DNA of 64,000 nt, from positions 62,001 through 126,000 of the forward strand of contig NZ_CANNFH010000005.1 in NCBI RefSeq assembly GCF_947503875.1, in the 5' to 3' direction. Position 1 is the first letter of the stretch, and each line of letters opens with the position of its first letter. Source of the DNA: an uncultured Polaribacter sp. Its GTDB lineage: Bacteria; Bacteroidota; Bacteroidia; Flavobacteriales; Flavobacteriaceae. A program made the position numbers and the translations under genes. This document shows positions 45,360 through 55,410 of this stretch, piece by piece. Under the pieces are notes generated by a model. It had not been told where the DNA came from. It did not search any database and saw only the letters and a program-made list of their open reading frames with translations.

Positions 45360-45956
45360 ATAATGATAGACAGCAAACGGAGCGATAAAACCTATAAAAT
45401 AGCCTAAATAAACTTCTATAGCAGTATGCGCTTTTAAGTGTAATCTTGCATTTCCTAATAATCCAGATAATAATAAGCTAGCTATAATAATACTATAGTA
45501 CTGTTGATTATAAATAGATCCTATCAGTAGAAAAAACCCAGTAAAACAGCCTAATGAGAGTAAATGAAGGCTAGTTTTTATTTGTAGACTAAATAGTAAG
45601 TATACAACTACTAAGGCAATGCTAGTAGCGTAAAATAGGATTCCAATATCTATTAAGAAATAACTATTAATAATATTTTTACCCAATAAGTAAAAGACCA
45701 CAATCATTATTAAAACAGGTATCTTTCGTTCTTTTATGGTTTTTGCGTTGAAACTTTTAATTAATTTTAAACGCTTAAAGAATATCAAAATTACTAATGG
45801 AATTAAATAAGTGAAAATAAAAATTAGACCAAGAAGTCTTAGTTTCTCGTTACTATTAAAAGGTGTTGGAATTAATAAGAAATAAAGCATTATACCTGCA
45901 GTAGGCACTACAATAGGATGAAAAATTATAGATATTGTTTTGTAAAATTTAAGCAC
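45354..45956 (-). CDS. Membrane protein, PAP2-like
   Basis: The 200-residue protein starts with GTG at 45956, sharing one base with the rpoN stop (TAGTG). It has about six membrane spans. The last region 'LLGNARLHLKAHTAIEVYLGYFIGFIAP' resembles the third motif of PAP2 phosphatases (R...H...E/D), while the first lysine-arginine motif is not clear. It may be a degenerate or atypical lipid phosphatase. It is likely co-transcribed with rpoN. Confidence 0.72.
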   Translation of the reverse strand: MLKFYKTISIIFHPIVVPTAGIMLYFLLIPTPFNSNEKLRLLGLIFIFTYLIPLVILIFFKRLKLIKSFNAKTIKERKIPVLIMIVVFYLLGKNIINSYFLIDIGILFYATSIALVVVYLLFSLQIKTSLHLLSLGCFTGFFLLIGSIYNQQYYSIIIASLLLSGLLGNARLHLKAHTAIEVYLGYFIGFIAPFAVYHYL

Positions 45957-47413
45957 TAAATTTCTTTTCTTAATCGGGCAACAGGTAAATCTAATTGCTC
46001 TCTATATTTGGCTACTGTTCTTCTGGCTATTGGATATCCTTTTTCTTTTAAAATTGCAGCTAATTTTTCGTCTGTAAGTGGTTTCTTTTTGTTTTCTTCG
46101 GCAACCACGTTTTCTAAGATTTTTTTAATTTCTCTGGTAGAAACGTCTTCTCCTTGATCATTTTTCATAGATTCAGAGAAGAATTCTTTTATTAGTTTTG
46201 TACCATAAGGTGTAGAAACAAATTTGCTATTGGCTACTCTAGAAACTGTAGAAATATCCATATTAATTTTATCTGCAATATCTTTTAGAATCATGGGTTT
46301 TAGCTTGCGCTCATCTCCCGTTAAAAAATATTCATATTGATAATGCATAATAGTATTCATGGTTACTAAAAGCGTTTGCTGACGCTGTTTAATAGCATCT
46401 ATAAACCATTTAGCAGCATCTAATTTTTGCTTAATAAAGAATACGGCATCCTTTTGAGATTTTGTCTTTACAGTAGATTCTTGATAACCCTTTAACATGT
46501 TGTTGTATTCTCTAGAAACATGCAATTCTGGAGCGTTTCTAGAATTTAAAGTCAAGTCTAACTCGCCATCTATTAATTTAATAGAAAAATCGGGTACAAT
46601 TTGCTCTGCTATTTTGTTATTCCCTGCATAAGAGCTTCCTGGTTTAGGGTTTAGTTTCCCAATTTCTGTATTTACTGCTTTCAGCTCGTTTTCAGAAATA
46701 TGAAATTTTTCTTGTAATTTTTTGTAATGTTTTTTTACAAAATGATCAAAAGCGTTTTCTAAGATATCTATAGATAAACTTCTAATTTTATTTTCTTCTT
46801 TTGCCTTTAATTGTATAATTAAACACTCTTTTAAATCTCTTGCACCAACTCCTAAAGGATCTAAAGTATGTACTACCTTTTTAAGTATACCAACCACTTT
46901 TTCTTCGGTTGTAAAAACGTTTGCTGTAAAAGCAAGGTCGTCTACCAAATCTAAAATATCTCTTCTAATATAGCCACTATCATCTATACTACCTACCAAA
47001 AATTCTGCTATACTGCGCTCTTCTTCGTTTAAACGAAAAGTATTTAGTTGGTCCTTTAAAGATTGATGAAAACTTGTACCAGCTGCATAAGGCACATTTT
47101 TCTCTTCATCGTCGGCAGAATAGTTGTTGGCTTGCGTTTTGTAGGATGGTATTTCATCATCACTCAAGTATTCATCTATATTAATGTCTTCTGCCTCTAT
47201 TTTTTCTGTACCAGCATCATCATATTCATCTGCTAAACTATCTTCAAAAGATTCTGGTTCTTCTTTACCTGTGTCTAATGCTGGGTTTTCTTCAATTTCT
47301 TGTTTTAAACGCTCTTCAAAAGCTTGTGTAGGTAACTGAATTAGCTTCATCAGCTGTATTTGCTGAGGAGATAATTTTTGAAGTAGTTTGTATTGTAAAC
47401 TTTGTTTTAGCAT
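45956..47413 (-). CDS. rpoN: RNA polymerase sigma-54 factor
   Basis: The 485-residue protein shows the glutamine-rich activator region at the N-terminus ('LQYKLLQKLSPQQIQLMKLIQLP'), the acidic linker, the core-binding domain, the helix-turn-helix ('KDIADKINMDISTVSRVANSKFVSTPYG'), and the RpoN box 'ARRTVAKYREQL' near the C-terminus. It directs transcription from -24/-12 promoters with enhancer proteins. The ATG is at 47413 and asnS lies 24 bases upstream in the same direction. Confidence 0.97.
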   Translation of the reverse strand: MLKQSLQYKLLQKLSPQQIQLMKLIQLPTQAFEERLKQEIEENPALDTGKEEPESFEDSLADEYDDAGTEKIEAEDINIDEYLSDDEIPSYKTQANNYSADDEEKNVPYAAGTSFHQSLKDQLNTFRLNEEERSIAEFLVGSIDDSGYIRRDILDLVDDLAFTANVFTTEEKVVGILKKVVHTLDPLGVGARDLKECLIIQLKAKEENKIRSLSIDILENAFDHFVKKHYKKLQEKFHISENELKAVNTEIGKLNPKPGSSYAGNNKIAEQIVPDFSIKLIDGELDLTLNSRNAPELHVSREYNNMLKGYQESTVKTKSQKDAVFFIKQKLDAAKWFIDAIKQRQQTLLVTMNTIMHYQYEYFLTGDERKLKPMILKDIADKINMDISTVSRVANSKFVSTPYGTKLIKEFFSESMKNDQGEDVSTREIKKILENVVAEENKKKPLTDEKLAAILKEKGYPIARRTVAKYREQLDLPVARLRKEI

Positions 47414-47437
47414 GAAATTAAATGTACGAAATTTAGA

Positions 47438-48874
47438 TTAAAATTCTGCGTTTTGAGGTGTTCTAGGAAAAGGAATTACGTCTCTAATATTACCCATTCC
47501 TGTAGTGAATTGCACCAACCTTTCAAAACCTAAGCCAAAACCAGAATGTACAGCTGTACCAAATTTACGCAAATCTAAGTACCACCACAATTCTTTTTCA
47601 TCAATATCCATGGCTTTCATTTTTTCCACTAAAACATCATAACGTTCTTCACGTTGTGCGCCACCAACCATTTCTCCAATTCCTGGAAATAATACATCCA
47701 TGGCTCTAACTGTTTTTCCATCATCATTTAAACGCATATAAAATGCTTTAATATCTGCTGGGTAATCAAATAAAATTACAGGACATTTAAAATGTTTTTC
47801 AACTAAATAACGTTCGTGTTCAGATTGTAAATCTACGCCCCATTCATTTACAGGAAACTGAAATTTTTTCTTTTTGTTGGGTTTAGAGTTTCTTAAAATA
47901 TCAAAAGCTTCTGTGTAAGAAACGCGTTTAAAATTATTATCGGCCACAAACTTTAATTTTTCTAACAAGCTCAGATCACTTCTTTGCGCCTGTGGTTTGC
48001 TTTTTTCTTCTTGGGTAAAACGTTGATCTAAAAAAGCTAAATCGTCTTTACAGTTTTCTAAAACGTAATTTAAAACAGACTTTATAAAATCTTCTGCTAA
48101 ATCCATATTGCCATCTAAATCCATAAAAGCAACTTCTGGCTCAATCATCCAAAACTCTGCTAAATGGCGTGTTGTATTTGAGTTTTCGGCTCTAAATGTT
48201 GGTCCAAAAGTGTATACTTTACCCAAAGCCATAGCATAGGTTTCTGCCTCTAATTGCCCAGAAACGGTTAAGTTGGTTTCTTTACCAAAAAAGTCTTTAG
48301 CGTAATCTATTTTACCATCTTCTGTAACGGGTGCTTTGTTGTCTTCAAAAGCAGTAACTCTAAACATTTCTCCTGCACCTTCTGCATCTGAACCGGTTAC
48401 AATAGGTGTATTTACATAATTAAAGCCATTGTCTTGAAAGTATTTGTGTACTGCAAAAGATAATTTAGAACGTACGCGCATTACTGCACTAAACGTGTTA
48501 GTTCTAATACGTAAATGTGCATTTTCTCTTAAGAATTCAAAACTGTGTTTTTTAGGTTGAATAGGATATTCATCTGGATTAGAATCTCCAAGTATTTCTA
48601 TTTCTGCTACTTTAACTTCTATAGCTTGCCCTTTTCCTTGGCTTTCTGCTAATGTACCTTTTATAGCAATTGCAGCACCTGTTGTTATTCTTTTTAAAGT
48701 TTCCTCTGCTGTGTTTTCAAAATCGATAACACATTGTATATTTTTAATGGTAGAACCATCATTTAAAGCAATAAAACGATTGCTTCTAAATGTTCTAACC
48801 CATCCTTTTAAATTTACTTCTTGTAATATTTTACCTGTTTCTAAAATTGCTGCAACGTTGTTGTTCATCATCAT
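47438..48874 (-). CDS. asnS: Asparaginyl-tRNA synthetase
   Basis: The 478-residue class IIb synthetase has an N-terminal OB-fold ('[20 protein letters not shown]') and the catalytic motifs '[24 protein letters not shown]' (motif 2) and '[29 protein letters not shown]' (motif 3). It charges tRNA-Asn. Three consecutive ATG codons mark the start; I take the outermost. The 200-base spacer upstream is plain AT-rich DNA, with TATATTTG on the minus strand at 48928-48921 as a possible -7 element. Confidence 0.97.
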   Translation of the reverse strand: MMMNNNVAAILETGKILQEVNLKGWVRTFRSNRFIALNDGSTIKNIQCVIDFENTAEETLKRITTGAAIAIKGTLAESQGKGQAIEVKVAEIEILGDSNPDEYPIQPKKHSFEFLRENAHLRIRTNTFSAVMRVRSKLSFAVHKYFQDNGFNYVNTPIVTGSDAEGAGEMFRVTAFEDNKAPVTEDGKIDYAKDFFGKETNLTVSGQLEAETYAMALGKVYTFGPTFRAENSNTTRHLAEFWMIEPEVAFMDLDGNMDLAEDFIKSVLNYVLENCKDDLAFLDQRFTQEEKSKPQAQRSDLSLLEKLKFVADNNFKRVSYTEAFDILRNSKPNKKKKFQFPVNEWGVDLQSEHERYLVEKHFKCPVILFDYPADIKAFYMRLNDDGKTVRAMDVLFPGIGEMVGGAQREERYDVLVEKMKAMDIDEKELWWYLDLRKFGTAVHSGFGLGFERLVQFTTGMGNIRDVIPFPRTPQNAEF

Positions 48875-49077
48875 TTAAAAAAATAAAAATTTATAAAAAA
48901 TAGTTGATTATAGTTTAAAACAAATATACTTTATTTGAAAGGAAATTATTCTTAAAAAAAGGAATATCTATATGTCTTAATTATATTGTAAAATGCTGCA
49001 TACTAATTGAGTTTGGGCTTAAAAACTACTGTAGAGAAAAATATAGTTTAATACATAATACAAAAGAGAATCAAAGT

Positions 49078-51456
49078 TTAATGTTTATTCTCTTCTTCGT
49101 CATTTTTAGGAAATATAGCTATTTTAGGCTCTTTAAATACCTTTTTATTCGCAATTTTCTTTTCGAAAGTAAGCAGTAAAGATGGCAGTAAAAGCAAGTT
49201 AGAAACCATGGCTAAAAGCAAGGTTACAGAGACTAAACCACCTAAGGCAATTGTACCTCCAAAACTGGATAAGGTAAAGGTTAAAAACCCGAAAAATAAC
49301 ACAATAGAAGTGTAAAACATACTAACACCTGTTTCTCTTAAGGCAGCGTAAACAGAAGGTTTAATTTTCCATTTGTTGGCAATTAATTCTTGCCTATATT
49401 TGGCTAAAAAGTGAATGGTATCGTCTACAGAAATACCAAAAGCAATGCTAAATACTAAAATGGTAGATGGTTTTATAGGAATGTTTAAAAAACCCATTAA
49501 ACCTGCTGTAATTAGTAAAGGTAATATGTTTGGTATTAAAGAAATTAGAATCATTTGTGGTGAGCGAAACATCCAGGCCATAAAAATGGCGATTAACAAA
49601 ATGGCTAGTGATAAAGAAATAACTAAATTTTTAATTAAATAATTTGTTCCTTTTATAAAAACCAAGGCTTTACCTGTTATAGATACTTCAAACTTTTCTG
49701 ATGGAAATTCTTTTGCAATAACCGTTTTTAAACGTTCCTGAATTACATCCATTTTATCTGTTCCAATGTCTTTCATAAATGTAGTTATGCGGGCATAACG
49801 TCCTGTAGAGTCTACAAAAGATTTTAGCATACCAGCATCACTATTAGAGTTTTTAGTGTAAGAAAAAATATAACTCTGCTCTTGATTTGTAGGCAACTGA
49901 TAATATTTAGGATTTCCTTTATAATAAGCTTGCTTAGAGTATTTTACAATATTAGTTACAGAGATTGGTTTCGATAATTCTGGGAAACTTTCTATAGTTT
50001 CATTCAACTCCTCCATCTTTTTTAAGACAGAAAGTTTCATAACTCCTTTTTCTTTTTTGGTATCAATTAAAATTTCTAAGGGCATTATGCCTCCAAATTC
50101 TTTTTCAAAGAATTTAATATCTTTATAAAAACCAGCTTTTTTAGGCATGTCTTCTATTAAACTACCAGAAACTTTTATTTGATAAACACCAATAATACCT
50201 AAAATTATAACGATTACCGTAGCAAAATATACTCCAATTCTGTGGTTTCTCACCATTCTTTCCATCCAATCTACTACATTCTCAATCCATTTTTTTTCTA
50301 AATGATTCAAATGCTTTTTCTTAGGAAGTGGCATAAAACTGTAGATAATTGGAATAATTAACAATGCCAAAATAAAAATACTAATAATATTTACAGAGGC
50401 TAAAATTCCGAATTCTCTAAGTAAACTACTTTTTACAAAAACAAAAGTGGCAAAGCCAGAAGCTGTAGTAATATTTGTCATTAACGTAGCATTACCAATT
50501 TTTGCAATTACCCTTTGTAATGCTTTGGCTTGCATACCGTGTTTTTTTACTTCTTGTTGATATTTGTTAATAAGAAACACTGCATTAGGCACACCAATCA
50601 CAATAATTAAAGGCGGAATTAAAGCAGATAAGACTGTGATTTCATAACGAAACCAGCCAATAAAACCAAAAGCCCAAGTAACACCAATCATTACCACTAA
50701 AAGCGTAATAAATGTGGCTCTAAAAGACCTAAAGAAAAAGAAAAAGATAATTGCTGTAATTAATAAAGCACCAACTACAAACAACATAATTTCGTCTTGT
50801 ATGTTTTGTGCATTTAATGTTCTAATATAAGGCATACCAGAAACACGAACATCTAAACCTGTTTCTTTTTCAAATTGTTCTATAGTAGGTTTTAAATAGT
50901 TAAATATAAAATCTCTACGTTTTGGAGTGTTTACAATTTCTTTTTTAATGTAAATTGCAGTTTGTAAAGTACCCGTTTCTTTGTTGTAAAGTAAATTATC
51001 ATAAAAAGGTAGTTTTGTAAAAAGCTCTTTTTTTATCGTATTTACTTCTGCTGCTGTAGTAGGGTTTTTCTCGTAAAGTGGTTCTAAAATGAATTTTCGT
51101 TGTTTTCTATCTGCTTTTAGTTTTTGTACGTCTGCAATAGAAACAGTAAAGTCAATTTCTTCTTTATTATTAAATTTTTCTACTAAATTATTCCAAGCAT
51201 TAAATTTTTGTGGTGTAAAAACTGTAGTGTCTTTTATACCAAGAATTACTAGGTTGCCTTCTTCTCCAAAAATTTCTAAAAATTTGTTGTATTCTAAATT
51301 GGCTTCATGATCTTCTGGTAATAAATTAGCCTCAGAATAAGAGAATTGCATATACTTCATTTGTGTGGCTAACAAACCAGTAACTACTGCAATTAAAAAT
51401 AAAACTAAAAAGCGATTTCTAAGAATTAAACCTGCTGCTTTTGGCCAGAAATTCAT
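49078..51456 (-). CDS. RND/MMPL-family transporter
   Basis: The 792-residue protein has twelve membrane spans in two halves, each with a large periplasmic loop and a sterol-sensing-like block of five spans ('LLVVMIGVTWAFGFIGWF', and 'SISLAILLIAIFMAWMF' style segments later). 'GVPNAVFLINKYQQEVKKHG' and 'FGISVDDTIHFLAKYRQE' are the paired cytoplasmic motifs of the MMPL/HpnN group. It may export lipids or hopanoid-like molecules. It stands alone, 102 bases from frr across a terminator; TACCTTTG on the minus strand (51480-51473) could be its -7 element. Confidence 0.9.
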   Translation of the reverse strand: MNFWPKAAGLILRNRFLVLFLIAVVTGLLATQMKYMQFSYSEANLLPEDHEANLEYNKFLEIFGEEGNLVILGIKDTTVFTPQKFNAWNNLVEKFNNKEEIDFTVSIADVQKLKADRKQRKFILEPLYEKNPTTAAEVNTIKKELFTKLPFYDNLLYNKETGTLQTAIYIKKEIVNTPKRRDFIFNYLKPTIEQFEKETGLDVRVSGMPYIRTLNAQNIQDEIMLFVVGALLITAIIFFFFFRSFRATFITLLVVMIGVTWAFGFIGWFRYEITVLSALIPPLIIVIGVPNAVFLINKYQQEVKKHGMQAKALQRVIAKIGNATLMTNITTASGFATFVFVKSSLLREFGILASVNIISIFILALLIIPIIYSFMPLPKKKHLNHLEKKWIENVVDWMERMVRNHRIGVYFATVIVIILGIIGVYQIKVSGSLIEDMPKKAGFYKDIKFFEKEFGGIMPLEILIDTKKEKGVMKLSVLKKMEELNETIESFPELSKPISVTNIVKYSKQAYYKGNPKYYQLPTNQEQSYIFSYTKNSNSDAGMLKSFVDSTGRYARITTFMKDIGTDKMDVIQERLKTVIAKEFPSEKFEVSITGKALVFIKGTNYLIKNLVISLSLAILLIAIFMAWMFRSPQMILISLIPNILPLLITAGLMGFLNIPIKPSTILVFSIAFGISVDDTIHFLAKYRQELIANKWKIKPSVYAALRETGVSMFYTSIVLFFGFLTFTLSSFGGTIALGGLVSVTLLLAMVSNLLLLPSLLLTFEKKIANKKVFKEPKIAIFPKNDEEENKH

Positions 51457-51503
51457 GTGTAAAAATTTGCGACAAAGGTAATTAAATTAGCAGGGTATTT
51501 CAC

Positions 51504-51537
51504 AAAAAAAAGAGTGTTTTAAAAACACTCTTTTTTT
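51504..51537 (-). terminator. Terminator after frr
   Basis: AAAAGAGTGTTTT and its complement form a long hairpin flanked by A and T runs, 22 bases beyond the frr stop on the minus strand. Confidence 0.88.
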
Positions 51538-51558
51538 AATTTTATAAATTAAAGAAGA

Positions 51559-52113
51559 TTATATAGTCATAATTTCTTTTTCTTTAACGGCTAATTTTTC
51601 TTCTATGGTTTTTACAAACGTGTCTGTTAATTTCTGCACGTCATCTTCTGCAATTTTTTTCATATCGTCAGAAATATCTACTTTCTTAATATCGTTATTT
51701 GCATCTTTACGTGCGTTTCTTACACCTACTTTTGCATCTTCCGCTTCTGCTTTAGCTTGTTTAGCTAAACCTTTTCTGCGTTCTTCTGTTAAAGGTGGCA
51801 CGTTTATCATAATTAAATCTCCATTATTCATTGGGTTTAGCCCTAAATTTGCTATTTGAATTGCTTTTTCAATTTCTTGTAGCATATTTTTTTCCCAAGG
51901 CTGAATACTTAAAGTTCTAGCATCTGGAGTATTTACATTGGCTACTTGCCCTAAAGGAGTTTGTGCGCCATAATAATCTACCATAACTGTGCTTAACATT
52001 GCAGGAGTTGCTCTACCTGCTCTAATAGAGACTAGTTCTTTTTCTAAATGTGCAATGGCTTTGTTCATTGCTTCTTTAGCAGTATCTAATATAAATTCAA
52101 CTTCTTCGTTCAT
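51559..52113 (-). CDS. frr: Ribosome recycling factor
   Basis: The 184-residue protein has the standard three-helix bundle: 'MNKAIAHLEKELVSIRAGRATPAMLSTVMVDYYG', 'NVNTPDARTLSIQPWEK', 'NLGLNPMNNGDLIMINVPPLTEERRK' and 'VGVRNARKDANNDIKK'. With EF-G it splits the post-termination ribosome. It lies 67 bases after pyrH in the same direction, the usual pyrH-frr order, and ends at a strong terminator. Confidence 0.97.
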   Translation of the reverse strand: MNEEVEFILDTAKEAMNKAIAHLEKELVSIRAGRATPAMLSTVMVDYYGAQTPLGQVANVNTPDARTLSIQPWEKNMLQEIEKAIQIANLGLNPMNNGDLIMINVPPLTEERRKGLAKQAKAEAEDAKVGVRNARKDANNDIKKVDISDDMKKIAEDDVQKLTDTFVKTIEEKLAVKEKEIMTI

Positions 52114-52180
52114 CTTAAAAATGTTTTGTGGTGCTCTTTTTACTTTCCCATTTACAAGAAAAGTATAAGAACATATTTAC

Positions 52181-52891
52181 TTAAATATTATCAACAATAG
52201 TACCAATTTTTTCTCCAGAAACCAACCTTAACAGATTTCCATTGGTATTCATATCAAAAACAATAATTGGTAATTTATTTTCTTCACTTAATGTAAAGGC
52301 AGTCATATCCATTACTTTTAAGCCTTTAGAAATAACGTCTTTAAAAGAAATACTTTCAAATTTTATTGCATTTTTATCTTTTTCTGGATCTACATTGTAA
52401 ATTCCGTTTACACGAGTACCTTTTAAAATAGCATCTGCATCTATTTCTATTGCTCTTAAAACTGCAGCTGTATCTGTTGTAAAGTAAGGGTTACCTGTTC
52501 CTGCACCAAAAATAACAACACGTCCTTTTTCTAGGTGACGAATAGCTTTTCTTTTAATATATGGTTCTGCAACTTCTTTAATTTCTAAGGCAGTTTGCAA
52601 GCGTGTATAAACACCTTCTTCTTCCAATGCGCTTTGCAATGCTAAACCATTTATACAAGTGGCTAACATTCCCATATGGTCTCCTTGTACACGGTCCATA
52701 CCATTTGCAGCACCTGCAACACCTCTAAAAATATTTCCACCACCAATTACAATGGCAACTTCTATACCTTTTGCAACTACTTGTTTGATTTCTTTTGCAT
52801 ATTCTGCTAGTCTTTTAGGATCAATACCATATTGTCTATCACCCATTAAGGCTTCACCACTTAGTTTTAAAAGAATTCTTTTGTATTGCAT
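52181..52891 (-). CDS. pyrH: UMP kinase
   Basis: The 236-residue enzyme phosphorylates UMP to UDP. Diagnostic stretches are '[13 protein letters not shown]', '[13 protein letters not shown]', '[17 protein letters not shown]', '[23 protein letters not shown]' and '[15 protein letters not shown]'. It has its own promoter at 52942-52912 and continues into frr. A terminator of the preceding tsf gene lies between 52946 and 52979. Confidence 0.97.
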   Translation of the reverse strand: MQYKRILLKLSGEALMGDRQYGIDPKRLAEYAKEIKQVVAKGIEVAIVIGGGNIFRGVAGAANGMDRVQGDHMGMLATCINGLALQSALEEEGVYTRLQTALEIKEVAEPYIKRKAIRHLEKGRVVIFGAGTGNPYFTTDTAAVLRAIEIDADAILKGTRVNGIYNVDPEKDKNAIKFESISFKDVISKGLKVMDMTAFTLSEENKLPIIVFDMNTNGNLLRLVSGEKIGTIVDNI

Positions 52892-52911
52892 AATTTATTT
52901 TAAGAGTTTGG

Positions 52912-52942
52912 CAAAATTACTGTTTCTTTTTTTGAAACACAA
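52912..52942 (-). promoter_or_regulatory. Promoter of pyrH
   Basis: On the minus strand TTG (52942-52940), a 20-base spacer and TAATTTTG (52919-52912) fit the Bacteroidota consensus. The start codon lies about 20 bases downstream. Confidence 0.6.
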
Positions 52943-52945
52943 AAA

Positions 52946-52979
52946 AACCTCACAATTCTAAAAATAGAATGTGAGGCTT
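52946..52979 (-). terminator. Terminator after tsf
   Basis: A 15-base stem with one bulge (AAGCCTCACATTCTA on the minus strand pairing with TAGAATTGTGAGGTT) runs into seven T residues. It closes the rpsB-tsf unit before pyrH. Confidence 0.8.
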
Positions 52980-52990
52980 AAAATATTTAG

Positions 52991-53036
52991 ATTCCTGCAT
53001 TTGTACTGAACTTGATTCAGTATCTACAGGAATGAC
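52991..53036. repeat. Dispersed hairpin repeat ATTCCTG...CAGGAATGACA
   Basis: Nested complementary arms ATTCCTG/CAGGAAT and TACTGAA/TTCAGTA form an imperfect hairpin 10 bases after the tsf stop. The TTCAG hairpin and the GAATGACA tail recur at 1384-1412. The pattern resembles repeats common in flavobacterial spacers. Confidence 0.65.
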
Positions 53037-53045
53037 AAAATTGTC

Positions 53046-54011
53046 TTATCCTAAAGTAACTCTTTTAAAAGTAGAAACTTCTACATCACCATACGTTTTA
53101 ACGTATTGTGCAACGTTTTTCTTTTCATCTTTAATAAAAGCTTGATCTAAAAGACACTGCTCTGTATCTAAGGTGGTGTTATCCGAAATAAATCTTTCCA
53201 TTTTACCTGGTAAGATTCTGTCCCAGATTTGTTCTGGTTTACCTTCTGCTTTCAACTCTGCTTTTGCAGCTTCTTCAGCGTTAGCTAAAACTTCTGGAGT
53301 TAATTGAGACATAGAAATAAATTGAGGAACATTTTTTAATGTTTTTCCTAATCTACCTAACTCGATATTATCTTTTTCGATTACTGCAATTCTAGCTTCA
53401 GTTTCTGCAGCTACATAAGCAGGATCAAAATCTTTGTAAGATAAAATACTAGCACCCATAGAAGCAACTTGCATTGCAATATCTTTAGATAACTCATCTG
53501 CTTTATCAACTGCACTAGATAAACCTACTAAAGCAGCAATTTTACCAATGTGAGTATAAGCACCAACATAAGCAGCACTTACTTTTTCAAAAGCAGTAAT
53601 TTCTAATTTTTCTCCAATAACACCAGTTTGTTCAACTAATTTATCAGCAACTGACATACCACCAAAATCTGCAGCTAAGAAATCTTCTTTGCTATCATAA
53701 TTCAAAGCGATATCTGCAAATTCACCACCTAAAGCAACAAACTTTTCGTTTTTACCAACAAAGTCTGTTTCACAAGCTAATACTATTGCAACACCTTCTG
53801 TTTTTGCGTCGTTAATTCTAGTTACTGCAACACCTTCTGTAGATTCTCTATCAGCTCTTTTTGCAGCAATTTTCTGTCCTTTTTTACGTAAAACGTCTAT
53901 TGCTTGATCAAAGTTACCTTCTGCCTCAACTAATGCCTTTTTACAGTCCATCATTCCAGCTCCAGTAGCTTCTCTTAATTTTTTAACATCAGCAGCACTT
54001 ACTTTTACCAT
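53046..54011 (-). CDS. tsf: Elongation factor Ts
   Basis: The 321-residue protein exchanges GDP on EF-Tu. It has the N-terminal UBA-like domain ('VKKLREATGAGMMDCKKALVEAEGNFDQAIDVLRKKG'), the key 'ACETDFVGKNEKFVAL' and two core subdomains. It is longer than the E. coli protein, which is usual for Bacteroidota. It follows rpsB by 48 bases in the same direction. Confidence 0.97.
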   Translation of the reverse strand: MVKVSAADVKKLREATGAGMMDCKKALVEAEGNFDQAIDVLRKKGQKIAAKRADRESTEGVAVTRINDAKTEGVAIVLACETDFVGKNEKFVALGGEFADIALNYDSKEDFLAADFGGMSVADKLVEQTGVIGEKLEITAFEKVSAAYVGAYTHIGKIAALVGLSSAVDKADELSKDIAMQVASMGASILSYKDFDPAYVAAETEARIAVIEKDNIELGRLGKTLKNVPQFISMSQLTPEVLANAEEAAKAELKAEGKPEQIWDRILPGKMERFISDNTTLDTEQCLLDQAFIKDEKKNVAQYVKTYGDVEVSTFKRVTLG

Positions 54012-54059
54012 GTCACTTATATTTTTAAAGAAACGTAACGTTCCTAAATTGTTATTAAA

Positions 54060-54842
54060 TTATTTTTTTTCTTCAGTAGCTTTTTCAGCAACTTCTGCTT
54101 TAACTTCTTCTTTTACAGGAGCAGCTTTAGCTTCTTTTGTTTTCTCTTTATCCGCTTTTCTGTCAGATAAACCTTCTGCGATAGCATCAGTAACAAAAGA
54201 TAATACTTTGTCTATAGACTTAGAAGCATCATCATTTGCTGGTATTACAAAATCTACCTGTCTTGGGTCTGAGTTTGTATCTACCATTGCAAAAATTGGA
54301 ATGTTTAATTTTTGCGCTTCTGCAACTGCAATGTGTTCTTTTTTAATGTCTATTACAAATAAAGCACCAGGTAAACGAGTCATATCAGAAATAGAACCTA
54401 AATTCTTTTCTAATTTTTCTCTCTGACGGTTAATTTGTAACTTTTCTCTTTTAGACAATGCGTCAAAAGATCCATCAGTCTTCATTCTATCAATTTGAGC
54501 CATTTTTTTAACAGCTTTTCTAATAGTAACAAAGTTAGTTAACATACCACCTGGCCATCTTTCTGTAATGAAAGGCATGTTTACAGCTTTCGCTTTTTCT
54601 GATACGATGTCTTTTGCTTGCTTTTTTGTTGCAACAAATAAAATTTTACGACCAGAGTTAGCAATCTTTTTTAAAGCTTCTGAAGTCTCTTCTATTTTTG
54701 CAGCAGTTTTATACAAATCGATGATGTGTACACCATTACGTTCTGTATAAATGTAAGGTGCCATGTTTGGATTCCACTTTCTTGTTAAGTGACCAAAATG
54801 TACACCACTGTCTAATAATTCTTGAATGTTTACGTTTGCCAT
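54060..54842 (-). CDS. rpsB: 30S ribosomal protein S2
   Basis: The 260-residue protein shows S2 signatures: 'LLDSGVHFGHLTRKWNPNMAPYIYTERNGVHIIDL', 'ERWPGGMLTNFVTIRKAV', and 'FAMVDTNSDPRQVDFVIPANDDASKSI'. The tail is a long Lys/Glu/Ala-rich extension (about 225-260), typical of this phylum. It starts the rpsB-tsf pair. Confidence 0.98.
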   Translation of the reverse strand: MANVNIQELLDSGVHFGHLTRKWNPNMAPYIYTERNGVHIIDLYKTAAKIEETSEALKKIANSGRKILFVATKKQAKDIVSEKAKAVNMPFITERWPGGMLTNFVTIRKAVKKMAQIDRMKTDGSFDALSKREKLQINRQREKLEKNLGSISDMTRLPGALFVIDIKKEHIAVAEAQKLNIPIFAMVDTNSDPRQVDFVIPANDDASKSIDKVLSFVTDAIAEGLSDRKADKEKTKEAKAAPVKEEVKAEVAEKATEEKK

Positions 54843-54984
54843 TTTTTAAAATGTGTTTACTTTCTGTTTTTGAAATCAATAATTAAGTAGTCTTACGAGT
54901 CTTAATTATTTAGATACTAAACTGTTTAATATTAAAATAATGTAATAATAACAGTTCTCTATAAAGTTTAATAAATCTTGAAAT

Positions 54985-55009
54985 ACACTTCGACAAGCTC
55001 AGTGTGACT
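54985..55009. repeat. Single copy of the CACTTCGACAAGCTCAG repeat
   Basis: CACTTCGACAAGCTCAGTGTGAC lies 13 bases beyond the rpsI stop. The same core forms both arms of the inverted repeat at 3236-3297. Here only one arm is present, and it is itself weakly palindromic (CAC...GTG). Confidence 0.6.
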
Positions 55010-55021
55010 TTCAGAAAAATA

Positions 55022-55408
55022 TTAACGCTTAGAGAATTGAAATTTCTTACGTGCTTTCTTCTGACCAAATTTCTTACGTTCAACCATTCTTGGGTCTCTC
55101 GTTAATAATCCTTCTGGTTTTAAGACTGCTCTATGGTCTGCATCTATAGCAACTAATGCTCTAGTAATTGCTAAGCGAATAGCTTCTGCTTGACCTGTAA
55201 TACCACCACCATAAACATTAACTTTAATGTCATAAGACTCTAAGTTTTCTGTTAACATTAATGGCTGTTGTACTTTATATTGTAAAGTTCCTGTCGAAAA
55301 ATAATCTTTGTAATCTTTCTTGTTTACAGTAATGTTACCTTTACCTTCATTTAAGTAAATACGAGCAACTGCTGTTTTTCTTCTACCTATTTTGTGAACT
55401 GTATCCAT
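55022..55408 (-). CDS. rpsI: 30S ribosomal protein S9
   Basis: The 128-residue protein has 'GRRKTAVARIYL', 'VNVYGGGITGQAEAIRLAITRALV', and the basic tail 'DPRMVERKKFGQKKARKKFQFSKR' that reaches the P-site tRNA. It follows rplM with only 2 bases between stop and start, the universal rplM-rpsI order. Confidence 0.98.
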   Translation of the reverse strand: MDTVHKIGRRKTAVARIYLNEGKGNITVNKKDYKDYFSTGTLQYKVQQPLMLTENLESYDIKVNVYGGGITGQAEAIRLAITRALVAIDADHRAVLKPEGLLTRDPRMVERKKFGQKKARKKFQFSKR

Positions 55409-55410
55409 TG